In this document: positions 1 to 6,210 of the stretch, piece by piece
Position numbering within the stretch: position 1 is the stretch's first letter
Layout: each line of letters begins with the position of its first letter
Assembly: GCA_003132265.1 (NCBI GenBank)
Contig: PKXE01000083.1
Location: 13,811-26,087, forward strand
DNA: 12,277 nucleotides
Source: Candidatus Dormiibacterota bacterium
GTDB lineage: Bacteria; Chloroflexota; Dormibacteria; Aeolococcales; Bog-877
Direction of reading: 5' to 3'
Notes under the pieces: model-generated
Seen by the model: only the letters and a program-made list of their open reading frames with translations
Told to the model about the DNA's origin: nothing
The model's database searches: none
Position numbers and translations under genes: made by a program

Positions 1-1194
1 CAGCCCCCTGAGCGGCGCTGAGTCGGCCCGATCCAGGGTGATGGCCAGCCCCGGCAGCCGCTCTAATGTCGCCGTCAGGCTGGTGAGATCGCGAGGGCCG
101 GCCACCCCATGAACACAGCGTCCGGCGAGGCGATCCAGGTCCCGACAGGGGCTGAGGGAGGCCCGCACCAATTCTCGGAGCGAGCCCGACCGCGCCAGCT
201 CGGAGACGCCTTGCTGGCGATCGAGAATTGCCGGCAGCAGGCTGAGCGGCTCCTGGAGCCAGGCGCGCAGGCGGCGGGCTCCCAGCGGGGTCAGCGTGCG
301 GTCGACCAAGCGGATGAGTGAGGTGCCTCCCCCACTGGGCTCGATCAACTCCAGATTTCTCCGGGTCGACGAGTCGAGGTTCATGGTGGCCCCAGGCACT
401 CGCCAGCTGAGCCTGAGGAAGGCAGGATCGATCGCCAGCTCGCCCTCCTGGCAGTAGTCGGCGACCGCAGCCAAAGCGGCCAGCGCCAGCTCCAGCGACT
501 CGGCGTCGGCCGACTCTGGCAGCTCGGCACCGGCGGATTTGACCAGGGCTCGACCCCGTTCTGAGCTGAAGGCCGAGAGCGGCCGGCGGGAGACCGTGGC
601 CTGCGCCGGCAGTCCGACCGGAACGTCCGCCTCCACGGGAAGTAGGAGTTCAGCCGTCTCGAGGGCCGCCAGCTGGTAGCCCACGCGGGGCGAGCTGATC
701 GCACCCGGAACGACGCCGAGCTGGCAGCTTCCCGTGCTGACGTCGATCGCCGCCAGCCCCACCCGGTCGCCCTCCGCCAGCAGCGCCACGCACCTAGCGG
801 TGGCGCCGGGGGCCAGGAAGCCATCCTCGATCAGGGTGCCGGCGGTGAGCACCCGCACCACCCGCCGGGCCACCAGCTTTCCCGGGCGAGCTGCCTCGAC
901 CTGATCGCAGACCGCTACCTTGATCCCGGCTTCGAGGAGCTTTCGCGCGTATGGCTCCAGGCTGTGGTGCGGCACCCCACACATGGCTATCCGGCCCGCC
1001 TTGCCAAAGGGCCGGGCGGTGAGGGTCACCCCCAGGATTGGCGCCACGCGCTCCGCGTCCTCTCCGAAAACTTCGAAGAAGTCGCCCATCCGGAACAGCA
1101 CCACGCAGTCCGGATGAGCACGCTTGGCAGCCCAGTACTGCCGCACGGCCGGGGTATCCGGAGCCTCCGCCTTCACCTGTGCCTCGGGGCTCAC
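1..1194 (-). CDS. mutS: DNA mismatch repair protein MutS, N-terminal part (3' end outside window)
   Basis: MutS recognises base mismatches and small loops and starts methyl-independent or MutL-dependent mismatch repair in the cytoplasm. The frame is open from a GTG at 1194 to the window edge (398 codons). The mismatch-binding domain is clear: MGDFFEVF at residues 36-43 contains the Phe-X-Glu mismatch-reading motif (F39, E41). It is followed by the conserved CGVPHHSLEPYARKL stretch and a VCDQVE stretch. Next come the connector domain (VGLAAIDVSTG) and the start of the core/lever domain (MNLDSSTRRNLEL, TPLGARRLRAWLQEPL). The ATPase domain must lie beyond position 1. The start lies 14 bp after the miaB stop. 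A second in-frame GTG at 1203 and a TTG at 1212 are alternatives; GTG 1194 has only a weak GGTGGG-like ribosome binding site. Tight linkage to miaB implies co-transcription. Identity is secure; only the exact start is uncertain. Confidence 0.96.
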   Translation of the reverse strand, partial: MSPEAQVKAEAPDTPAVRQYWAAKRAHPDCVVLFRMGDFFEVFGEDAERVAPILGVTLTARPFGKAGRIAMCGVPHHSLEPYARKLLEAGIKVAVCDQVEAARPGKLVARRVVRVLTAGTLIEDGFLAPGATARCVALLAEGDRVGLAAIDVSTGSCQLGVVPGAISSPRVGYQLAALETAELLLPVEADVPVGLPAQATVSRRPLSAFSSERGRALVKSAGAELPESADAESLELALAALAAVADYCQEGELAIDPAFLRLSWRVPGATMNLDSSTRRNLELIEPSGGGTSLIRLVDRTLTPLGARRLRAWLQEPLSLLPAILDRQQGVSELARSGSLRELVRASLSPCRDLDRLAGRCVHGVAGPRDLTSLTATLERLPGLAITLDRADSAPLRGL

Positions 1195-1208
1195 GGCGCC
1201 CACCGGCG

Positions 1209-2534
1209 TCAAGCGGCCACGAGCTGCCAGGCGGTGGCCGCAGTGACCTGAGCGGTGACCGTCTCCCCTGGGGCAGCCTTTATCTCCAGCCATGCCACCC
1301 GGTTCTGCCGCGTTCGACCGTAGGCGCGGCCGTCCTCACCGATGCCCTCAACCAAAATCTCCACCGCTCGGCCGATCAAGGCTCGGTTCCGCTCCTCGCT
1401 GATCCTCCGCTGAAGCCCGAGCACGGCTTGGAGTCGCTCCTTCTTAACCGTCAGCGGAACATCGTCCGGACGGCGGAAGGCGGCCGTCCCCGGGCGGGGC
1501 GAGTAGGCCTGGACGTGGACAGTGTCGAACCGGACTTCGGCCAGCATGCTGAGGGTGTCGGCGAACTCGGCGTCCGTCTCCCCGCAGAATCCGACGATCA
1601 CATCGGTGCTCAGGGAGATGCCCTCGACCCGAGTCCGGGCCCTCCCCAGCACGGCTAGGTACTCCCCTACCGAATACTCGCGCTTCATCCGCCCGAGGCA
1701 GGAGTTGCTCCCCGACTGGACCGGTAGATGGAACTGTTCGCAGGCGGCGGGAAGATCCGCGATGGCGTCCAGGAGACGCTCGGAGGCGTTCCGGGGATGG
1801 GAGGTCAGAAAGCGCAGGCGCTTGAGGCCTGGGACCTTATCCACCTTGGCCATCAGCTCTGGCAGGCCGGAGCCGTCCTCCGGGCTCACGTATGAGTTCA
1901 CGTTCTGCCCCAGCAGGGTGATCTCGACCACCCCCCGGTCCACCAGCCGCCGAGCCTCCAATTCGATCTGCGCCGCCGGCCGGCTGGACTCACGGCCCCG
2001 TACGAAGGGGACGATGCAGTAGGTGCACATCTCGTTACAACCGAGGATGACCGGGAGGTAGGCGAACAGGCGGTCGGACGCGGGCAGTGGCACGGGGCCC
2101 TCAAGAGCGCCCTGGTACAGATCCCTGAGGCGGGCAAAGAAGCCATCGGGTTCGCGCATGTCGAAGACGTAGTCGAGGTGCCGGAACCGGCGGAGCAGGC
2201 TGCCGCCATGCTCCCCAACCATGCACCCGGTCAGAGCTATCCCCCGTCCCGGGCGAGCGGCCTTCCACTTCGCCAGTTCGCCCAGCCTGCTGCTGGCTCG
2301 GTCCTCGGCATGCTGGCGGACGGCACAGGTGACCAGGACCGCCAGGTCCGCGTTTTCCAGTTCTACTCCCGGCACCATGCCCAGCTCCGAGAACTGCTCC
2401 GCGAGGCTGTCCGAGTCGGCGCTGTTCATCTGGCATCCAACCTGCCAGATGTTGACCCGCGGGGCACGGTCACCGCTGACCGCGATCGGGGTCCGCTGGG
2501 GACGCGCCTCCAGGAGAGGCAGCGGGCTGAACAC
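1209..2534 (-). CDS. miaB: tRNA-2-methylthio-N6-dimethylallyladenosine synthase MiaB
   Basis: MiaB is a radical-SAM iron-sulfur enzyme. It adds the methylthio group to i6A37 of tRNAs reading UNN codons. The 441-residue product has the family's full length and all three domains. The N-terminal UPF0004 domain has cluster cysteines C34 (VGCQMNSADSD), C70 (TCAVRQHAED) and C104 (TGCMVGE). The radical-SAM core has the CxxxCxxC motif C166-C170-C173 (GCNEMCTYCIVPFVRGRE), then TLLGQNVNSY. A C-terminal TRAM domain covers roughly residues 375-440. MGMQMN-type motifs and the QMN signature favour MiaB over MtaB or RimO. The GTG start at 2534 is the only plausible start before C34, with an AGG four bases upstream. 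The gene lies 23 bp after spoVS and 14 bp before mutS, so probably in one transcript; miaB-mutS adjacency is common in bacteria. Confidence 0.96.
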   Translation of the reverse strand: MFSPLPLLEARPQRTPIAVSGDRAPRVNIWQVGCQMNSADSDSLAEQFSELGMVPGVELENADLAVLVTCAVRQHAEDRASSRLGELAKWKAARPGRGIALTGCMVGEHGGSLLRRFRHLDYVFDMREPDGFFARLRDLYQGALEGPVPLPASDRLFAYLPVILGCNEMCTYCIVPFVRGRESSRPAAQIELEARRLVDRGVVEITLLGQNVNSYVSPEDGSGLPELMAKVDKVPGLKRLRFLTSHPRNASERLLDAIADLPAACEQFHLPVQSGSNSCLGRMKREYSVGEYLAVLGRARTRVEGISLSTDVIVGFCGETDAEFADTLSMLAEVRFDTVHVQAYSPRPGTAAFRRPDDVPLTVKKERLQAVLGLQRRISEERNRALIGRAVEILVEGIGEDGRAYGRTRQNRVAWLEIKAAPGETVTAQVTAATAWQLVAA

Positions 2535-2557
2535 CGACCTGGGCCCGACGGCCCCCG

Positions 2558-2818
2558 TCAGCGGACCTCCACGACGAGGCGCATCCCAGTCCGCTCCTCG
2601 CCATCGATGGCGATGTCTATGAAAGACGGAATGCAGACCAGGTCCAGGCCCCCCGGAGCCACGTAGCCCCGGGAGATTGCGATCGCCTTGACCGCCTGAT
2701 TGATCGCCCCCGCCCCGATCGCTTGGATCTCAACTCGGTGTTGGGTTCTGACCACGCCCGCAATCGCCCCGGCAACCCGCACCGGTTGCGAGGTGGCAGA
2801 GACCTTGAGTACTTCCAC
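2558..2818 (-). CDS. spoVS: Stage V sporulation protein S (SpoVS) family
   Basis: SpoVS is a small Alba-like protein, needed for spore coat and core development in Bacillus but also present in many non-sporulating phyla. The product matches the family almost end to end: EVLKVSATSQPVRVAGAIAG, then VEIQAIGAGAINQAVKAIAI, then SRGYVAPGGLDLVCIPSFID and a closing DGEERTGMRLVVEVR. I chose the GTG at 2818, which gives 86 residues beginning (M)EVLKVSA, the canonical SpoVS N-terminus and length. The frame stays open to a TTG at 2872, adding 18 residues with no resemblance to the family. That TTG has AGGA very close upstream, so the longer form cannot be excluded. The gene sits 23 bp before miaB, as in the Bacillus spoVS-miaB neighbourhood. 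Its presence does not prove sporulation; a nucleic-acid-binding or developmental regulator role is inferred from the fold. Confidence 0.95.
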   Translation of the reverse strand: MEVLKVSATSQPVRVAGAIAGVVRTQHRVEIQAIGAGAINQAVKAIAISRGYVAPGGLDLVCIPSFIDIAIDGEERTGMRLVVEVR

Positions 2819-2892
2819 TGGGGTGGCGGCGCTCCCGCCGGTGGGCGAAGTCGGAATTGACAAGATGTCCAAGGTCCTGAAGTGTGATCTGG

Positions 2893-2898
2893 ATTCTA
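2893..2898 (-). promoter_or_regulatory. Possible -10 element upstream of spoVS
   Basis: On the minus strand TAGAAT (5 of 6 matches to TATAAT) lies just after the MFS stop codon and 75 bp before the GTG start of spoVS. No good -35 hexamer is found 16-18 bp upstream, so this is a weak candidate for a promoter of the spoVS-miaB-mutS group. Confidence 0.2.
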
Positions 2899-2901
2899 AG
2901 C

Positions 2902-4155
2902 CTAAAAGGGCAGCGGCGGACTGCCTGGCGGCCAGGTCGCTGGGTTTCGGCGCCAGGTGAACTGCCCCGCAAAGCTGACGATAAGGCAGACGAGGACGGC
3001 AGCCGCCGTCAGCAGGACCATGAAGTCCTCCCTATTTAGGTGGGTCGTGCCCCAGGTCGCAGCGGCGGCACCAAGGACCCGACCTAGGCACATGAACCAG
3101 AGCGCCGCCCCCATTGCCTGCCCGACTCCATCGCTGGGGGTCTTGGTCTGAATCCTGTTGAAACCCCAGACCTCCTGGAGGGCCCCGCTCCCGGCAAAGA
3201 TCACGAGAGCCGCCACAACCATCTCCGCCCCGAACATGATCCCGACCGCCGCCGCCACCACGAGGTGGATGTACCCGATGATGACGACACTCTTGCGCCG
3301 GACCTGTGGCAGCCGCAGGGCGACCGAGCTGGCGAGGATCGACGCGGCCCCGACCAGCACGTACATCAGCCCCACCTCGTTGGCATGGACATGGAAGACG
3401 TACCGGGCCAGAGGAACGAAGTACACCTGGATCACGCTCGCGAGGGCGGCCCCCAATGCTGCCTGGAACGCGAACAGCCGCGTGGTCGGGTCGAAGAGCA
3501 ACAGCTCGAATCCGCGGCGCAGGGTGGGCCACGCGCGCTGGCGGGTGAAAGCGCGGACGCCCCAGGGTGCCGGCTGCGGCCCCACCCTCACCATGAGGGC
3601 AGCCGAGATCAGGAACGTCGCCCCATCGACGGCGATGAGCATCGTGGGAGGGAGGAATAGCAGCAGAAGGGCGCCCAGTCCTGGTGCGACCACCAGAGCG
3701 GACTCCGAGACCACGGAGAGGAGACTGCTCCCAGCTGGCACCAATTCTTGGGGCAGGAGCACCGCCACCAAGCGCCGTCGCCCCGGGTCGTAGAGAGCAG
3801 ATGCAGCCCGACTGGTCGCGGCCGCGACCAGCACCGCCGCCAACAGGTGGCCTTGCGCCCCAACGATGGTCAGACAAACTAGGGCGGCCCTGACCAAGTC
3901 GAGGGCCACCAATCGCCGCCGCCGATCTCCTCGATCCCCCAGCTGCCCCCCGATCGGTAGGAGGGCCAGGAGCGGAGCCGACTCGAATACGAAGAGAAGG
4001 CCAACCCCGGCCTCCCCGCCCAGCTTGTAGCAAATGATCACGAGCGCCGGGAGAGTGAGGAAATCTCCGTACCAGGAGAGGAGGCCGCCTACCCACAACG
4101 CTCGGAATCGGGGGACCCGGAGAGGGGCGCGCCAGCCCATACCGTTCTCAGCCAA
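2902..4155 (-). CDS. Major facilitator superfamily transporter (MFS_3-like)
   Basis: This is a 417-residue integral membrane protein with about 12 hydrophobic segments (roughly residues 18-43, 49-69, 82-100, 103-122, 143-168, 170-190, 228-250, 261-281, 288-308, 312-330, 345-365, 378-398). It carries the MFS motif A between segments 2 and 3: GGQLGDRGDRRRR at residues 69-81. The central AVDGATFLISAALMV segment and a basic loop around residues 195-215 fit exporters of the EntS/MFS_3 type. The substrate cannot be read from the sequence; efflux of a small molecule by proton antiport is a family-level guess. The start is the TTG at 4155. It has a strong GGAGG ribosome binding site 7 bases upstream, whereas the ATG at 4140 would be 22 bases away. 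It lies between an HD-GYP gene 356 bp upstream and spoVS 83 bp downstream, and is not part of the usual rny-spoVS synteny. Confidence 0.88.
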   Translation of the reverse strand: MAENGMGWRAPLRVPRFRALWVGGLLSWYGDFLTLPALVIICYKLGGEAGVGLLFVFESAPLLALLPIGGQLGDRGDRRRRLVALDLVRAALVCLTIVGAQGHLLAAVLVAAATSRAASALYDPGRRRLVAVLLPQELVPAGSSLLSVVSESALVVAPGLGALLLLFLPPTMLIAVDGATFLISAALMVRVGPQPAPWGVRAFTRQRAWPTLRRGFELLLFDPTTRLFAFQAALGAALASVIQVYFVPLARYVFHVHANEVGLMYVLVGAASILASSVALRLPQVRRKSVVIIGYIHLVVAAAVGIMFGAEMVVAALVIFAGSGALQEVWGFNRIQTKTPSDGVGQAMGAALWFMCLGRVLGAAAATWGTTHLNREDFMVLLTAAAVLVCLIVSFAGQFTWRRNPATWPPGSPPLPF

Positions 4156-4162
4156 GCCGAAT

Positions 4163-4167
4163 CCTCC
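4163..4167 (-). promoter_or_regulatory. Ribosome binding site of the MFS gene
   Basis: GGAGG on the minus strand ends 7 bases before the TTG at 4153-4155. It decides the start of the transporter in favour of TTG over the downstream ATG. Confidence 0.75.
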
Positions 4168-4228
4168 AGCCGACGAGCGCCCAGGCGACCGAGACCTCGG
4201 CAGTGTACGGGCCGTCCCCAGGATTCCT

Positions 4229-4243
4229 AGGCAGGCAGGCAGG
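4229..4243. repeat. Short tandem repeat, AGGC units
   Basis: Three and three-quarter copies of AGGC (aggcaggcaggcagg) lie about 75 bp upstream of the MFS start. The run is directly visible. It could vary in copy number by slippage, but no function is evident. Confidence 0.6.
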
Positions 4244-4297
4244 AAGACGTTTCCCCCTAGCTCGGATCGCTGGATCGACTGTCAAAGAGGAGTTGCG

Positions 4298-4471
4298 ATG
4301 TTACGTGGTCGTCACTTGGAAGTCAGACGGCTGCGACAGGACCAGATCCCAGGATATGTTCGCCACGAAGGGTTCCTGCGGCAGGTGGGCCTGAGCAGAG
4401 AACGCAATTCACGTCTAAGGAGAGAACACAGCATGAGCACGTGGGACCTTTACGAGTGGGGCGGCCGCTGA
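4298..4471 (+). CDS. Possible small basic protein, 57 residues, unknown
   Basis: This is the only plus-strand reading frame in the window that I consider possibly real. It starts at an ATG preceded by a strong Shine-Dalgarno stretch (AAAGAGGAG, 5 bases spacing) and ends at TGA 4469-4471. The product is arginine-rich (13 Arg, no Lys; for example EVRRLRQDQIPGYVRHEGF) and ends in an acidic/aromatic tail, MSTWDLYEWGGR. That tail begins at an internal ATG (4433) with its own AAGGAG at 10 bases, so a 12-residue peptide could be translated alone. Third-position GC, about 63 percent by my count, is below what this genome's real genes show, which argues against a long-resident gene. No homologue is recognised. 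It points toward the HD-GYP gene and is followed by two hairpins. It could equally be chance open sequence in a spacer, or part of an untranslated RNA. Confidence 0.3.
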   Translation: MLRGRHLEVRRLRQDQIPGYVRHEGFLRQVGLSRERNSRLRREHSMSTWDLYEWGGR

Positions 4472-4482
4472 TCTGATTAGCT

Positions 4483-4503
4483 GGGAGGGCGGTAGGCCCT
4501 CTC
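4483..4503. repeat. Hairpin downstream of the small plus-strand ORF
   Basis: GGGAGGGC (4483-4490) pairs with GCCCTCTC (4496-4503) around a 5-base loop: 8 pairs including one G-T. It is 12 bases after the small ORF's stop and just outside the HD-GYP stop codon. No T-run follows on either strand, so it is not a classical terminator alone. Confidence 0.45.
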
Positions 4504-4511
4504 GCGGCGGA

Positions 4512-5957
4512 TCAAAGAGAGAGCAGTTCCTCGGTGGGCTGCTCTCTCTTATTAGCTACTGCCTCCAGCTCTGCGTCCGAGATGCTCTCGAAAGCCGTCA
4601 CCGCTTGGGGATCGAACTGCGTCCCCGAGCATCTCCGGACTTCCGCGCGCGCGTCGGGCAATGACATGGCACTGCGGTATGGGCGGTCGGAGATCATCGC
4701 ATCGAAGGCGTCCGCAATCGTGAAGACGCGGGCAGCCAAGGGGACGGCACCGCCGGCGAGACCGTTCGGGTACCCTTTTCCGTCGAATCGCTCGTGGTGA
4801 GCCATGATCACCTCGCGCGCCTTCTCCAACTGCCGTACATCGGCGACCATGAGTGCGCCCAACTGAGGGTGGGTGCGCATGACTCTCCACTCCTCGTCGG
4901 TGAGAGGTCCGGGCTTGTGAAGGATTGCGTCGGGCACGCCGATTTTCCCGATGTCGTGAAGCAGTGCCCCATGGCACAGCCGAAGAAGCTCCTCGTCGGA
5001 GAACTTCAGGAACCTGCCCATCATCAAGGAATAGTCCACGACCCGCCGACAATGTCCCTCAGTATCGCTGTCTCTCAGGTCGATCGCCTTGGACAGGCTG
5101 ACCAGAGTCGCGTTAAAGCCACTCTGAGCCTCAACGGCGCGCGCCTGCTGCTCTCGCATCCAGCGATTGGTAGCGGTCTGGACGATGGCAACGGGGGCAG
5201 CCAGAGTAAGTAGGGCCCCGCTCCCCGTCAATAACTGGCTAGCCGCGATGACGCCGAGTCCGGTCAATCCATACCCGACGTAGTACGGCATCACGTCCAC
5301 GACGTTGCGAAAGAAGGCCCCATAACGAAAATTCCGGAGGCCCTGGTCGGCGATCATCACCAGTCCCAACAGCGATTGGTTGACCAGCCAGGCGGCGAGT
5401 CCTCCGATGGCGCCTGCGACGAGAAGCCACGGGACTCTACCTTGAGCAAGGCGCACGAGGTCAGTGAATATCCAGTAGGCTGACGCGTAGACCAACAAGC
5501 TCATCGCGCTGTTGAACAAGACCTTGGTCGTAACGGCGCGGCGAATGATGACCCCTGTAAGCAGCGAGGCAACTGCCGAAGCAGCCGCCCCCGGAAGTCC
5601 CAAGAGGTAGACCGCTCCGATGCTGGCATAGGCCTTGGCACTAAAGTTCATCGTTCCCCGTCCGACCCGCAATCCCACGCCACCGCGGGTCTCCAGCAGG
5701 GCGACCAAGGCGACCACAAGGAGAAGGGTTGGCCACTGGAAGGGCGGTCGGATGTAGATCAGCCCCACTGCCATAGCCGCGCCGGTCGTGGCCGCAACCA
5801 CGGCCATGACTTCCCATCGGTAACCGCGCGGAGCTGGGACGTCTGTTGCCTCTACCCTCACGATCGGCGGGGTAAGCGCAAATACGTGATTGTGGTCCGG
5901 GGTCAGCTCAGAGTTGGGTGCTGCAACAGCGTCGCGGACCACCGTGCGGATACTCAT
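4512..5957 (-). CDS. Membrane-anchored HD-GYP domain phosphodiesterase
   Basis: HD-GYP proteins hydrolyse the second messenger cyclic di-GMP at a metal centre. Numbering is from the upstream TTG at 6041. The N-terminal half has about 7-8 hydrophobic segments (roughly residues 76-97, 103-117, 137-167, 176-196, 203-233, 250-292), a likely sensory membrane module. The C-terminal half is a complete HD-GYP domain: H330 (DTEGHCRRV), H362-D363 (LLHDIGKIGVPDAIL), H391 (MRTHPQLG), H415-H416-E417, the signature DGKGYP (420-425) and D444 (TIADAFDAMISDRPYR). All expected metal ligands are present, so activity is likely. I chose the ATG at 5957 (481 residues). The frame continues to a TTG at 6041 with GAGG 11 bases upstream, adding 28 Arg/Pro-rich residues, so the start is uncertain. 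The gene replaces the usual ymdB position after rny. The input signal is unknown. Confidence 0.93.
   Translation of the reverse strand: MSIRTVVRDAVAAPNSELTPDHNHVFALTPPIVRVEATDVPAPRGYRWEVMAVVAATTGAAMAVGLIYIRPPFQWPTLLLVVALVALLETRGGVGLRVGRGTMNFSAKAYASIGAVYLLGLPGAAASAVASLLTGVIIRRAVTTKVLFNSAMSLLVYASAYWIFTDLVRLAQGRVPWLLVAGAIGGLAAWLVNQSLLGLVMIADQGLRNFRYGAFFRNVVDVMPYYVGYGLTGLGVIAASQLLTGSGALLTLAAPVAIVQTATNRWMREQQARAVEAQSGFNATLVSLSKAIDLRDSDTEGHCRRVVDYSLMMGRFLKFSDEELLRLCHGALLHDIGKIGVPDAILHKPGPLTDEEWRVMRTHPQLGALMVADVRQLEKAREVIMAHHERFDGKGYPNGLAGGAVPLAARVFTIADAFDAMISDRPYRSAMSLPDARAEVRRCSGTQFDPQAVTAFESISDAELEAVANKREQPTEELLSL
4515..4550. terminator. 12-bp perfect inverted repeat at the HD-GYP 3' end, possible bidirectional terminator
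   Basis: AAGAGAGAGCAG (4515-4526) is followed, after a 12-base loop, by its exact reverse complement CTGCTCTCTCTT (4539-4550). On the minus strand the hairpin lies inside the last codons of the HD-GYP gene and is followed by TTTGATC. On the plus strand it is followed by ATTAGCT. The T-tract is short on both sides, so termination is plausible but not certain. It would separate HD-GYP transcripts from any converging plus-strand transcript. Confidence 0.5.
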
Positions 5958-6097
5958 GACCAACCGCCGGGAAAGGGGCCGGCCAGATCGCGGCCAACGG
6001 ATCCCAAGCCAGACCGTCCTGCCGGCAGGGGCAGAAGCCAAACCAGAATCCGCCTCGCGAGTCGCAAAATCCTATCCCTCACCACAAACTCGTCCCT

Positions 6098-6128
6098 TCC
6101 AACGGACCAGCGCAGTCTAGCCGTTGGA
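6098..6128. repeat. 8-bp perfect inverted repeat upstream of the HD-GYP gene
   Basis: TCCAACGG (6098-6105) and CCGTTGGA (6121-6128) are exact reverse complements around a 15-base spacer. The position, 57 bp upstream of the TTG and 141 bp upstream of the ATG start, suits an operator or an mRNA hairpin. The lack of a following T-run on the minus strand argues against an intrinsic terminator. Confidence 0.5.
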
Positions 6129-6150
6129 TTCTGACTTCGGGGGGCGCTCG

Positions 6151-6183
6151 CCCGAATTGCGGCACGGTTGTGACAAATTCGGG
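6151..6183. repeat. 8-bp perfect inverted repeat downstream of rny
   Basis: CCCGAATT (6151-6158) and AATTCGGG (6176-6183) are exact reverse complements around a 17-base spacer, beginning 27 bp after the rny stop. It could act as a 3'-stabilising hairpin of the rny mRNA or as an operator half-site pair for the next gene. No T-run follows. Confidence 0.5.
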
Positions 6184-6210
6184 ACAGATGTGGCGAGGCC
6201 GGGAATTCGG

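Larger units (their letters stand above)
4156..4511. other. 356-bp spacer between the HD-GYP and MFS genes
   Basis: No minus-strand gene of useful length is visible here. The stretch is visibly less GC-rich than its flanks. It holds the upstream region of the MFS gene, a short AGGC tandem repeat, a candidate plus-strand small ORF, and two hairpins near the HD-GYP 3' end, each listed separately. No tRNA-like cloverleaf and no recognisable c-di-GMP or other riboswitch consensus was found by eye. Confidence 0.6.
6042..6210. other. Intergenic region between rny and the HD-GYP gene
   Basis: This is a 169-bp stretch (253 bp if HD-GYP starts at 5957) with no gene. It contains two separate perfect 8-bp inverted repeats, listed below. 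A TTGTCA hexamer on the minus strand (plus coordinates 6172-6177) resembles a -35 but lacks a -10 at normal spacing. No T-run terminator follows rny. Confidence 0.6.

Noticed and set aside
381..824. Minus-strand open frame of 147 codons inside mutS
   Set aside because: The mutS frame translates without interruption from 1194 to 1 with conserved MutS motifs; this is a shifted frame.
1728..1738. GAACTGTTC-like palindrome inside miaB, resembling a LexA box
   Set aside because: The half-sites are separated by one base instead of four and it lies within coding sequence.
3032..4096. Minus-strand open frame of 354 codons overlapping the MFS gene
   Set aside because: It is a shifted frame of the MFS coding sequence with a Gly/Arg/Pro-rich product and no domain. 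The MFS frame has clear membrane segments and motif A.
4280..4285. Perfect TTGACA (-35) on the minus strand upstream of the MFS gene
   Set aside because: No acceptable -10 element occurs 16-19 bases downstream (AGCTAG/GCTAGG/CTAGGG), so no promoter is called.
4300..4440. Possible c-di-GMP or other riboswitch in the HD-GYP/MFS spacer
   Set aside because: No recognisable conserved riboswitch core or paired architecture was found on either strand; a covariance-model search would be needed to exclude weak matches.
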